Source: Larimichthys crocea (taxonomy: Eukaryota > Chordata > Actinopteri > Sciaenidae). From it: 64,000 nucleotides of DNA. The translations under genes and the position numbers were made by a program. Positions 13,529 to 25,800 of the stretch are shown here, piece by piece. The notes under the pieces are model-generated. The model worked only from the letters and a program-made list of their open reading frames with translations. It was not told the DNA's origin and searched no databases. Numbering within the stretch: position 1 is the first letter of the stretch; each line of letters begins with the position of its first letter. The stretch spans positions 18,120,368-18,184,367 of the forward strand of contig NC_040018.1 in NCBI RefSeq assembly GCF_000972845.2, written 5' to 3'.

Positions 13529-16500
13529 GATGGGAATTCACACATGTCCGTACACATGCACATACACAGGCACAATAATTACATTACATTACATCCACCT
13601 AATAAAAAAATGAAACAGTACGGTGCCAAATGTGCTTTTCCTTAATAAAAATGCATACAGGGGGCTCAAAAGATCAGTGCTAAGAAGTAAGAGTCTATTC
13701 TGCTTTAATCATGTGTGGGTTTTATTATTGCTCAATACAGATATACACACCTATCAGGGAAATGAAGACACAAAAACCTCACGGACGCCAACTACATCTG
13801 GGAAGCTCTTAATGTGACCAATCACATGCATGTGAGTGTGTGTGTGTGTGTACATGAGTGTGGACGTCTCTGTGTGCTTGTGTGTGTGAATAAGCCCATA
13901 TCAGTATAGGTTGTAATAAAGACAGGTTGGGAAATGAAGCAGCGAATGCATAACAGGCTTATTTCCCCTCTTTGTCTGCGTGTTGCCCCGACCTAATCCC
14001 CGAGAGGATTATCCCCCACAAATCCCTGCGGAATTGGGAAGAAGGGGAGGAGAGAGAGACACAGAATCTCACTCCTCTGGAACCCATCACCATCATCATC
14101 GTCATTGTTGCCGTCCATTTAATGAAAAAAAAAGAGTAAATGGGAAAAAAAGGCATTGAGCTCTTCTCCCTTTTTAAGCAAAAATTAAAGCTTTTTAAGC
14201 ATGAGATAATCGGGTAATCATGATTAAGTGTCTCCTTGTTATAAATTTCTGTCATCAGATGAGAAAAGCTTTAAGTAATTTATCCGGGCTAATATGCACA
14301 CACATCACAGGGTTTATGGTGCGAAATGCACTCATGTGGCATTAAGCGTAAAACACACACGATTCACATTACACACACACGCGCATTATGGAATTACACA
14401 TACTTTAACGAGCATGGCAGTAACATTTGATAATATGTGGCAGTGCGTTGTATGTTAGAGACTGTGAAATGGGGTGGGAAATCCTCGGATGGTTTTCATC
14501 ACTCAATTCATTTGGTTTCGTAAGCTGTGCATTTGTTAATATAGTTCTTGATAATTCATGTTGTTGTAAAAAAAAATAATTCAGTATACCATGTGGCAGA
14601 TAATGTTACTTGAAACTACTCTAAGTACCTGCACAAGGACATGTACTTGCTTGATGGATATGTTATACTAATTATACAGTAAGTATTAATTAATAAATAA
14701 GTAATAATAATGTGTTTCATTGACTTCTTTGTATATTGTAAGCATCTTGGGAGATTTTTTGTGCTTATGATGGGATATGAGGGAGAGAGATGCAACAGTG
14801 GTTTCCAGCAGAACTTGAACAGGAAGATAAGTAAGATATGGGGGTGCCCTGTGTTTAAAAAAAAAAAAAATAGAATGAATGTACATTTTCTTCTGCTCTC
14901 TGGTCCATCTTTAAAGTGAAGATAAACAATTGCATACAGTAGATTCTTGAATACTAAATGGGTTAATGATATATATTCAACTATAGGTAAAAAAAAGATG
15001 ATGTGATGTGAGAGCAAGACATGTCCTCTTTTAGATTATTTGCAATATTTTCATGTAATAGCGGTATTATAGATAACAGTATACTAACTGATGATGCATC
15101 TTGCTCTTTCTCACTAATGCACATGTTATATCGTGCAGTTGAACTGAAGAAAATGCTAATTCATGCGTTCCAAATCTAAAACTGTAATGTGCAGGAAAGT
15201 CCTCTGTAGACAACTTTCAATTTGCCCACAGAAACTAGTTCTGCTTAAATAAATTTTTGTTATTAATCTAGACTATTCCAAGCGAACAGTGGATTTCAAC
15301 TTCACATCCAATATACATGAAATACATCTTGGTCCAGCTCTGTGCAATGGACTTTAATTGGCTGCAAGTAAATTAGTTGAAGGTAAGAAGAATAGAAAAG
15401 AAGTGAGAGAGAAAGGCAGTCACTGTGAGTCTATGTGCTTCGAGCCTGCAGTTCTCTATTCCGTCAAAAGGGAGCACTTTTCATCCACTTAAAGGAGCTT
15501 GGTGAAGCACTGCCCTTTCACTCCCGGTCTCCGTTCTCTGCCTTAAATTGTACATTCTCTCCCCCATCTTTGGCGTTCTCCTCTTTCTCTCCGAGTCCTT
15601 CATGCCCTCTCCTTTTGGTTTCTCTTCTTATTTTTCTTTTCTCCAGCTGTTCCATCTCTGTTTATCTCTTGCACCTTATCTGATTCCCTTCACACAAAGC
15701 AAACTATTCTCCTGTTTCATACTCGCATGTACGGGATACCTGAGCAATGGTACAGGGTCCCCAATTCTGTGATAGACTGGATTATGGTACTGTAAACACT
15801 GATACTTTCTATTCATTTCCACAGTTCAACTGATGTCATATGCCAATATCATCATGATTGTTGTTTGTTGTTAAATGTTTTATCTCTCACTAGTTTCCAG
15901 TAAGAAACAACTGTTTAAAAAAGACTGTCATGAATGATTGAAAGCTTGTGTGTGTCTAACTTGACTCTGACATTATTCTAAATGCCACTGTTGATTAATG
16001 TTAATGTATATTTGAATGTTTTTGGCTGATCTGTCTGTATATGCCAGATTAAGTTTGTGTCCTCTCACCATTCGGAGTGTCAGGAGGTGTCCAGCTGACG
16101 TTGAGTGCATGTGGGGACAAAGGGGTGACCAGCGGAGCAGGAACACTCTCTGGGGTGCTCTCCTCAGTCTGAACGTGGCTGGGAGGACTTAAGGTACACC
16201 CACCTCCTGTGCAGGCCTGACAAAACACAAACCAACACATTAATGTGTGGATGAATCTGATGATGCAAAAAAGAGGAAAAAGTAAGGGACTCACAGCGAA
16301 TGTGATGGTGTAAGCTGTTCCAGGAGTGAGGTTGCGGAGTGTGTGGTCTTCAAAAAGTTCTGAGCTGTTATAGGCCAACACAGGCTCTGCACCATCATGT
16401 GACAGGAAGATGGAATAGAACTCCAAAGCGCCATTAACCTGAGAGGGACGTGACCACCTGGAGAGGGAGAGATGAATAACAATACATTTAATATAGCACT

Positions 16501-18234
16501 GTACCTAAGTTCATATTTCATGGACCAGAACCTTCCTTTATGGAGACACCTTTACTGGATTTTAGAGTTTTACTTTTTTACTTTTTATTCCACTGTATTC
16601 ATCATAGATTATTAAGATAATTTACAGATTTTAAAAAAGTCAGGTGTTATTTCATCTTTAAGCAACAGCCTTCCCGTCATCCTTTTTGAACACAGACTAA
16701 ACTAAATACTAGTACTACTAAATATTCTGTATGAGGACTGCTTGAATTTAATTGCTGCACAAATCAATTGACTGCTTGTTAAGTGGAACTTTGGTACAAA
16801 TTCTCTAAAATCTCTAAAATCGGGTGTATATATAGTGACAACACAGTGCACGGGTATTTATTTTACAACTGTGTCATTAAGACTGAAAGATTAAACTAAG
16901 ACTGTGAGCATCTGTGGGCTTTGTGGCAGTATGTGTGATTGTTTTTCTGCAAGTAGACGGAAACATAATGCAGAGAGCTGAGGTCTCTTGCACACAACAC
17001 ACACACATATTCAGGACACAGTTTCCTTTGTCAGACAGAGGTGTCTCCTTTTCTATATTTAGAACAGGAAGGTCATCCCCAACAGAGAGAGAGAGGGAGA
17101 GGATAAGAGACAGAGTTTAGAAATAGAAACATGTCGATTATCTATTAAAAAATGTTAAAGAGATGGAAATATGAACCTAATGTTAGCTATACATACTAAA
17201 CTGAAGACCATTTGTTTCTGCCTCATTAATGCTACACTATTGTACTATAGTATTTTATGTATGCTAATGAGGGATTGTAGGAGCTGTGCCTGTTGACGCT
17301 GTTGGAGAGGATTTCAAGCTATGCTAAAATAATTCAATGTAGAAAGTTGTGCAGTTATGAGATGTTTGTTTTGCAAGCTTGTCAATGGACTTCGGTACAC
17401 GTTCCCTTCATCCAGAATCCAAAGTACCTGATGCAATTTTGATAACAACACAGCAAGTACATTTATAAATAAAGGAGCACAAAAACATGTTTTATGAATA
17501 GTTTTGCAATTCGTACAAATCCCTGAGAGTAACCCAACCCTCCTGGCATGGTAGCAGAGGGAGGCCATTTTAAAAAGTGATGGATTCCTTTCCTGGTTCC
17601 TCCCATTAAAAGCCATTTTTTGAATGACTGATGAGTGTGTGTTAGCACACAATTAGCCACTGTGGCTAATCTATCACATTTATTATAAGATTTATATGCT
17701 GTCGATTGGCAGTGTGATGTATGTCCACTTTTGAAAAACTAAATCAAAGGGGAGTTGAAATAATCTGTATCATAATTCACTGCGGTAATGGTTTTAGAAA
17801 ACTGTTGGTTTTAAAAGAGTGTTACAAAATTGGTGTGAAACAGGCGGTTGGTTTCTCAGCATGTCAAATTGAAAACCATGCATTGAGATGCCGTGGGTTC
17901 AAAATCTGCATCACAATCTATGAAGTGTCAATCTGTCTACTGCTTCTTCCCTCCCTCCCATCTTTCCTGGCATTCTCTACATTGCACACTCATCAAAACA
18001 GCATTAGTGCCATTAAATAATTATTACGACACATTACAGAACTGAAGATACAGAAGTTAGATATAGTGAATGTCTGACAATGTGGGTATTTTTTGCAGCT
18101 GTGTCTGCTTGTTTGTGTGTGTGAATGTGTTTGTGTCAGGTAGTGTTAGGTGAGGTCAGGGAATAAATCTGCTGATATTGTTTTGTTGGCATCCTGCAGC
18201 CTCCCTAAACCTTTCTCACAGTCTCTCAACCACA

Positions 18235-18291
<57 letters not shown>

Positions 18292-19786
18292 TCACACTCA
18301 CTTTCTTTTTAAACATTTCTTACATTTCCCTCCGTTCTTTCCACAAATTATCTTCCTCCCTTTCATCTTTCTCTTCACATTTTTTTCACTGTTCTCTTTC
18401 TCTTTTTGTCTTTATCAGCTTTTCTCACAGACACAATAGAGAGATATTGACCAAGTATGATCTCTCAACCTTCGCCTATTACCAATGTGCTAACAAGGCA
18501 ATACACAGCCTTCCCACACCTGGTGAATATACAGCTGAAAAACATTTTAAAGACTCAGGGTATGATACATATCCCTGCTCTGAAGACAGTAATACTCTCA
18601 TGGATGATGTATTACACCTAGTAATTTGTTTTTTATGCTCTCAACTGTCTACAGACTGAAGAACCAGAACCACTGGTAAACCAATGCAGAAATCTTTAAA
18701 ATGTTTTGGGGCACAAAAGAAACACAAATGTTGAGTTAACACAAAATATAACCAATTACGATAAAGTTACTATTTTGAATAATATAATGATATTTTTTAG
18801 AACATCAGTTTACTTTGGCAAAAGTAAAGTGGCCTGGTGATTTAATTCCTGTGTGGACTGACATCGACTACTGATTGGATAATGAAATTAAAATGTTTAG
18901 GTATATAGAATTTCCTTGACAGTTTGTCAAATGATGACCCCCCCCACATAACAAATCACTATTTAATCCCTCATTTTACCTGTTGATTTATCTTTCAGCA
19001 TTGTTTTTGCTTGAGAGGTAAACTGTTCGCACTGTTTCCATTTCCTTCGCAAACAGACCGCGTCCCGTTAAAGGACCAATGTGTATGATTTAGTGCCATC
19101 CAGTTTCTGAGAAAATGGATGGCACTAAGATTGCAACCCCCTTGCCACACTCTTTTCCTTCCAAGTTTGTAGGAGAAACTACAGTGGCTGTGAAATGTGG
19201 AAAAAACGCGAAACACTAGAACTAGTGTTTGGTTTGTCCATTCTCGGCTAGTGTAGAACCAACATGCCGAACTCCAAGTAAAACAACGCATGGCATCTGT
19301 AGATATAAAAGGCTCATTCTAATGTGATAAAAAACAACAATTATACACTAATGAAAACAAAGTTATGCATGTTATATTTACATTTCTGCCTTTAACCTTT
19401 AACACACAATCACTTTAGGATCACTCTATACACTCCACACACTACATAAGCGATCAATGGCCTGTGCACGTTCTATGAATAAGACATGAGGTATTATCAA
19501 CTGAGCAAATTTAAGAGAAGGAAAACAAGCAGGCCCAACAGTTCAATGCCTCTTGTTCACATTCAGGCAGGTATTTGTAGGCCTTCATATTACTCCATCT
19601 CTATCATCTCGCTCAACTTCCACTGTAAAAGTGTGTGTGGATATGCCTGTCTGTGCATGTGTGTCTGTGTGTGTGTGTGTGTGTGTATGTATATGTGTGT
19701 GTAAGTGGCACTATGCCCTCCTGCGGTGAGTCCCACTGTAAGTGACAGTCAGGACACTAATGGCTTTCACGCAGATTGACTCTTAT

Positions 19787-19821
<35 letters not shown>

Positions 19822-22800
19822 CATGCTCCCCTCCGTCACAGGTTAAAGGTCAAGTGCAGAAGAATATTCTGCATGGTAAACACAACTGCAGAAGGTCACT
19901 AGCTCTTCCTCGATCTATCCGTATTTTATACAGACAAACCACTTTTAAAAATTTAAATAAATAAAAGAAAAAGAATCACCTTACTTTTATTCATGTTCAG
20001 TGGCACTGAAAGAGTAAACATCACTTTTGTGTACAGTACACACATGTTCACACTGTGTTACACCTGTTACACACATATGTGTACTTACATATGCACAACA
20101 CATGTTAACATATATACATGTGCGTTTGTGTGTTGACTTACTCCACCAGCATGGTCCGTGAGTCCAGTAGGGTAAGAGTTGGTGCTTGTAGAGGCCCAGG
20201 AGGAAGCTGAGAGGTCAGCATAGTAACCTGTGAACTGTTAGTGCAGCCCACTGAAGTGCAAGCACTTAGTACAAAGACATGGGTGGAATACACACCAAGA
20301 CCTGAAACACACACACACACACACAGACCAAGACAGCATGCAACAGAGAGACAAAAAAGTAAGGACAAACACAATGATGGATACAGAGCCAGTGGCTCAA
20401 ATTCATAAAACAAAACATTGAATTACATCATCAACCTAAGCTGATCTCACAAACTGTTATTGTGAGGTTAATCTAACCCTCATTTAACCCCAGACCCCTA
20501 GATTATGCCTCTTTTATACAGGAACATTCCTGTGTCCACTCAACTCCTTTTAGGTTTATTTCTTCATAGTTGTTTTTCTTTCAGTGCCTAACATTTTCCA
20601 TCTGTCTCACTGTTGCAATTTCATCCCCTGTAACACGATCTTTTCTTGCACATACTGTATAATTACTAGGTCCATAATCCTTCCAATCACTGTGAACATC
20701 AGACACTTGGCATTATTAACCCAGCATGGATGATATGTACTCTCATGCATTCATTAACTTACAAAGACACACACACATATAGTGTTTCACACATCTAAGC
20801 ATGTGAGTGTGTGTGTGTCAAATCAAAATGAGTGTTAATCTATTCTGCTCATAAAATGCCATATAGGATGACTCTCCTGTGTATGTAAGTCTGTGTACAT
20901 CCCTGCATATGTGTGCACACATCCCATTGACAGTGTCTCATACGTGCATATGTGTGTGTATGTGTGTGTGTGTGTGTGTGTGTCTGCATCCTGGTGCAGC
21001 ACTCTAGTCTCAGTGGTGTGACATGTGTTTCGTACCTTCTTTATGTCTCTTCAGTGAAAGCTTTCAAAGCAAAGCGTGCGTATGTATGTGCGCTAATGTT
21101 TCGTGTTCTTTGTTTCTCCGCCGCTTCATTTTCATGTGTGTGTATGTGTTTAGCGTTTCTTTTTCAAAGTGCTATTCCCTTGGTAAGGACTGAGATGCTC
21201 TTTCCTCTTTCAAATGCTAATCCCCTACTCTATTTTACTTTTCTTCCCTCTCCCCTTTCTCTTTACACTGAGGCCCATCCCTCCACAGTCACAGCTACGC
21301 TGTAACACACGCACGCATACGCTTCTCTCTCTCTCTCCTCTTTACCAGTGATGTTGTGTTGTCTGTCTTTCCCCCTGTAGACCATTTGGTTGTTGTGATA
21401 GAGGAGGTACTCTGTAATGCCTCCGTTGGGCCTATCATTGGAACAAAAAAGTTAAATGAGGGTAATATTATCATGTTATATTTAAATACTATTTTGATGG
21501 AAGCTCTGTTGTCTTCAATCAGGGCATCTTTATTCAAGGCAAAAAAGTCATTATCATACAATTATACATCAGTTCAATACATAACTTCAACTCACTACTG
21601 TCTTTCATATTCTCTTGAAGTAGGAGGTCAGAGAAGAAATTTATCAGGCCTCATCACAGAACATGTGTGGTTTACATGTGAGATGGGTAGGTCAGACGGT
21701 TTTGTGTTATTACCTTGCTGGAGGTTCCCAGTTAACATAGAGAGCTGTAGGGGATGAGACTGCAGCCGGAGGAGAGACAGCGGCTGGAACTGAAATTGTA
21801 GGAAAATAAAAACATCTTTATTGTAAATTACATACAAGGAATATGAAACAGGGAAAACAGGCATTACTTATCATTAAGTGAATTTCCCCAGTGTGGAATC
21901 AATAATATCCATCTTATTAGCATATCATTCTTCAACATCAGACATTAAAATGCTGTATATGTATCTGTATGTTTTATATGATGCTAGGCATTGCCAAATC
22001 TTTGTATTACCGTTCAAAACTGCAGAGACTGGAGAAGAAAGAGAGACAAATTTATGTTCCTTGACCCAGTGAAGAAGGTGAAAAAATGTGCCGGTGCTCA
22101 CGCAGGATTGTGTAAAAATGTCTATATGAGGTTTTGTGAAAAATAGACTTTGGCAAAACAGTTATAAATAAGTTCTGTCTCGAGTCTTCGTAACATGGTT
22201 CAGTGTCTTAACTCAGCGCTCAGTGAGAATCAATACAGTAATCTGTTTTTTTTCTTTTACTTCAGATTGATTTTTGCTGTCTCTGCACTGACCCCTGCCG
22301 TCACATTATCTCCCCAACAAGGCGAGTTAGTCCAACACAGATTAATGTAGTGACTAACATATGAAGAAAAATATCTCTTTTCCTCTTTGGTTTCCTCTTT
22401 CCTTTTCATGTAATCCTCCCTCCATGACCTCCTGTGTAAAAAAATGTTACTCCCTACTATCTGCCTTACACTCACTGCAGTCGTTTTACTCATTCTTTTC
22501 CCTTCTGATATACAGTTTATTTCATTCTGACTTGTATCTCTTTCTTTTCTTGTCTTTCCTCTTCTCTCAGGGTGAGTGTCTGTATGTGTTGAGATGCAAA
22601 AATCATAAATCAATACTACTAGTAAAAGATAAAGACAGAAGTTGTAAGGGTCATTAATCATTAGTTAATAGTGCTGAATTTGACGAACTGACTGATTGAA
22701 TTGTTTATCAGACCACAAATGAGACAAAGATTTGGTTGGCAAAACAATAGAAAATGCAACTTTATCAAGTTATCAAGTTGTATTTTTGTAGGTTCAGAAT

Positions 22801-25800
22801 TTGTGCTTGTAGCTTATGTGAGGAAATGTGTGTGTCTGTCTCTCAGACTTGAACATATTCCTGCACAAATTGTAACTACACAATGTTTTCACACATGGAC
22901 AAAATAGTTCTACAGGTGCAAAGCTTAATTACACTAAGCTTGAATTTGTGAGAATGCTTGTTTTTCCCACAAAACTTCACATTCAGATACGCGCACACAA
23001 TCTTTTTTCACACGCATACAACTGCAGGCTATGAAATTATTTGTGAACAACATTTAACAAGCTTAACATAGTAATGACCCTTATTTGCTTTCATGCTTTG
23101 CAGCCTTACCTTCCTCCGGGGTCGTGAGGCTCGATCTCAAATCATTATCATCACCATCGTCATTATGAAGACTCTCAGTGCAGCCAACAGGACTACAGGC
23201 ACTTACAGTGATAATGTATCGAGTGGATGGAGTGAGACCCGGCAGCACACCTGGAGAGCAGGAGAGCATTAACACATCAGAGAGGGAGTGAGTCAAAGAG
23301 CACAGACAGAAAGAACACAGAGAGAGGCGACTTTGTTCAAAAAAGACCAACTTTGGTATATACCCACTTGATTTTGCTAACTCAGACTGCTGAAGCCTCA
23401 TATTAGTTGGCTGAACCTAAAATTTAAGACTCCTTTGTGCCAACCCTGTCTTACCTTACTAAATGCCTTTTACAGTCTCCTTTTAGTGTGAACCCATTGC
23501 TACTGAAGTATGTATCAGCATTCTTCAATAGAGCCATTTAAATGCTTTACTTGTTTCTATGTGCCACTGTTGCTAAGCAAACTTACTGCGTTTGGCAAAC
23601 AAGACGAGTCTATTCTAATTGTAAAGCTTGAGTCGTCTCTCTCTGATGTTTTTTGTCCTAGCCGTCTCTGCCCTCTCCACTTCTCTCCGTATTTCCTAAG
23701 TCATTCTTTTACATCCCCCTCATCTCTTACACCCCCCTCAACTTTCCTCACCCTCTGTGTCCTGTCACCCTGTACTTTTCTCTATTTTTTTCCTCTGTCT
23801 CACTTTCTTCCTTTCTATCGTTCTCTCTTTCTCTGTTACCCATATCTTTTAATTCAATTAGGGGCCAGGGCCCCACTCCACTGCCATTACACCCTCATTT
23901 GCTTTCTGTGTTTTTTAGCCGTTGGTGTAATTCTGCAGTCAGGTGTCGGGGCCATCATAAATTAACAAGAAGCCTTATCACGGTGGACTTAATGTCTGGC
24001 AAAGAGAGAGGGAGGGAATGGAGAGCAGCGAGAGAGACACAGAGAAAGACAGGGACAGAGAGCTCATCTTCATATTTGCCTGGAGACATGGCGGAGTGGA
24101 TGAGAGGAGGGACGAATAGCAGCAGCGGACGCAGACATCATCATCATCATAAAAGATGAAGTGAGGGAAGATCGAAAAGTGAGCAACAGAAAGAGAGAGA
24201 GAAAAAAGGAGCGATGCCAGGGTATGACATCATTGGGGTAGTCCTGAGTGTCTTGTTCCAAATGGAGACGGTCTTCTGAAGCTGGGGACTTGCCAAGGAG
24301 ACATTAACAGGGTTGCCTGGGACAGTGTGTGTGTATGTGTGTTTGTATGAGACAGAGTAAAGCAAAGTGAGTGAAAAAGGCAGCGTGAATGTGTTTTCAC
24401 TAAGGGCTAGAATGCCCTTACAGGTCTCACAAGAAGGTGGCAGGAAAGGAGCTAAAATAAGTTCAATAGGACAACGGCTGCAAGTTAATTTTTTTATAAA
24501 TTGTCCACAATGCTACTTGTGGCATTTGTTACTGATCTTTACCTGGCTCTTACCAAGGAAAATTGTAGTAGAAGTAAAAATATATCGACTGAATGTCTGG
24601 ACTGCAAGTACAAATATTTTAGACTATCAAACCTTTACCTGTGAAATTTCCATTAGCCAGATAGATGGCTTTGACAGGTGGTACTTCTGGCTGGTCTCTA
24701 TTGTAGGCCTTCAATTCATATCTGTCAATCAGCCCTCTGATGTCACCAGTGGGTGGCAACCAGCTCACCATGGCACTGAAGCCATTCAAGCTCTGCACTG
24801 TAGTCGGAGGTGGCACAGACGTTGGTACTAGACAGACAGAGAAACACAAAATAGGTTAATATGAAGGGAGACTGAAGAGAAGAATACTGTGAATCAAAAA
24901 AGTGTTAAATAACTACAAGCAGTAATAAATAAAACAACAACCACATACTATAATTAAACAAAGCAATACATAATAAAGACAGGAAAAAACAAAGAAAGGA
25001 AAATGAAAGAGATCTGGTCAGGAGGAATAAAATGTTAAAAGCAAGCTATCAAATAAAAGCAAAAAAAAAAAAAGAAAATATAAAAGAAAGAAAGCAAAAC
25101 AACAGGTCGCGAACACATGAGGTTAAAGAAAAAGCATCCCCCATCTCTCTGTGTTTTAATAGGCCCAGTAAATCATACCTCACCATTAGCATAAATAGTA
25201 TTTATGAGAGTAGTAACTTTTTCAGCGCTGATTTAATACAGCCAGCCATTCATTCTGGGCTATATTTCACAGCAATCAGCCTCCCTCCTTCTCTGTAGCA
25301 CTCCCCTTCTTTCTCTCTCCAACACCCTCAGTAGTTCAGGATGGTCCCACTCCTTTACACCCCCCCTCCCAACCCTCTGTCTATCTCACTGCCTCACAAC
25401 CACCTTAATTTTCTGTCTCCATCCATACATCTCTGTTCTGTCCCCTCCCTCACTTATCCTGGACATGGGCCAAGACTAGACTGGCTGTCAGTGCAAACTC
25501 AAAATTGTCAAAAAGGGAAAAGTATAGCCTTGCACAGATATTTTTGTGTAGCAAACATTTATGAACAGCTTCCAAATGGTTTGTAAATGCTTATAAATGT
25601 ACATTTCATCTATCTCTTAAATCTCACTCATGACTAACAACTTGCTCACCTTCCTTCTCCATTTAAGCTATTCTTATATCGTCCTATTTTTATGTGTCTT
25701 TCATTACCCACTCACCTTGCATTTCCTCCTCTCCTCCCACCACTTCCTTCTTACTCTCTCTTTCATCCCCCTTTTTTGACTCTTTCTACCTCCCTCCCTC

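Larger units (their letters stand above)
12779..16068 (-). other. intron w29-w30, 3,290 bp
   Basis: Contains two CA microsatellites, a candidate regulatory block at 13940-14280 and a CT-rich stretch at 15530-15700. The rest is AT-rich. Confidence 0.7.
16458..20141 (-). other. intron w27-w28, 3,684 bp
   Basis: Contains a CT/CA compound microsatellite at 18234, a MITE-like copy at 19062, a GT tract at 19658 and a CA tract at 19789. Nothing else recognised. Confidence 0.72.
20302..21345 (-). other. intron w26-w27, 1,044 bp
   Basis: Ends on the transcript strand with a UG repeat fused to the acceptor (plus-strand CA at 20308-20325). A GT tract lies at 20947-20984. Otherwise unremarkable. Confidence 0.75.

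Noticed and set aside
17870..17930. Possible tRNA-derived SINE B box (GTGGGTTCAAAATC)
   Set aside because: No A box at the right distance and no cloverleaf.
18150..18659. 169-codon plus-strand open frame
   Set aside because: Half is CT/CA microsatellite; the remainder has no recognisable domain and no conserved motif.
24147..24365. Possible additional ush2a exon ([13 protein letters not shown])
   Set aside because: w23 and w24 already join into a complete FN3, and this piece has no FN3 core motif or suitable splice phases.
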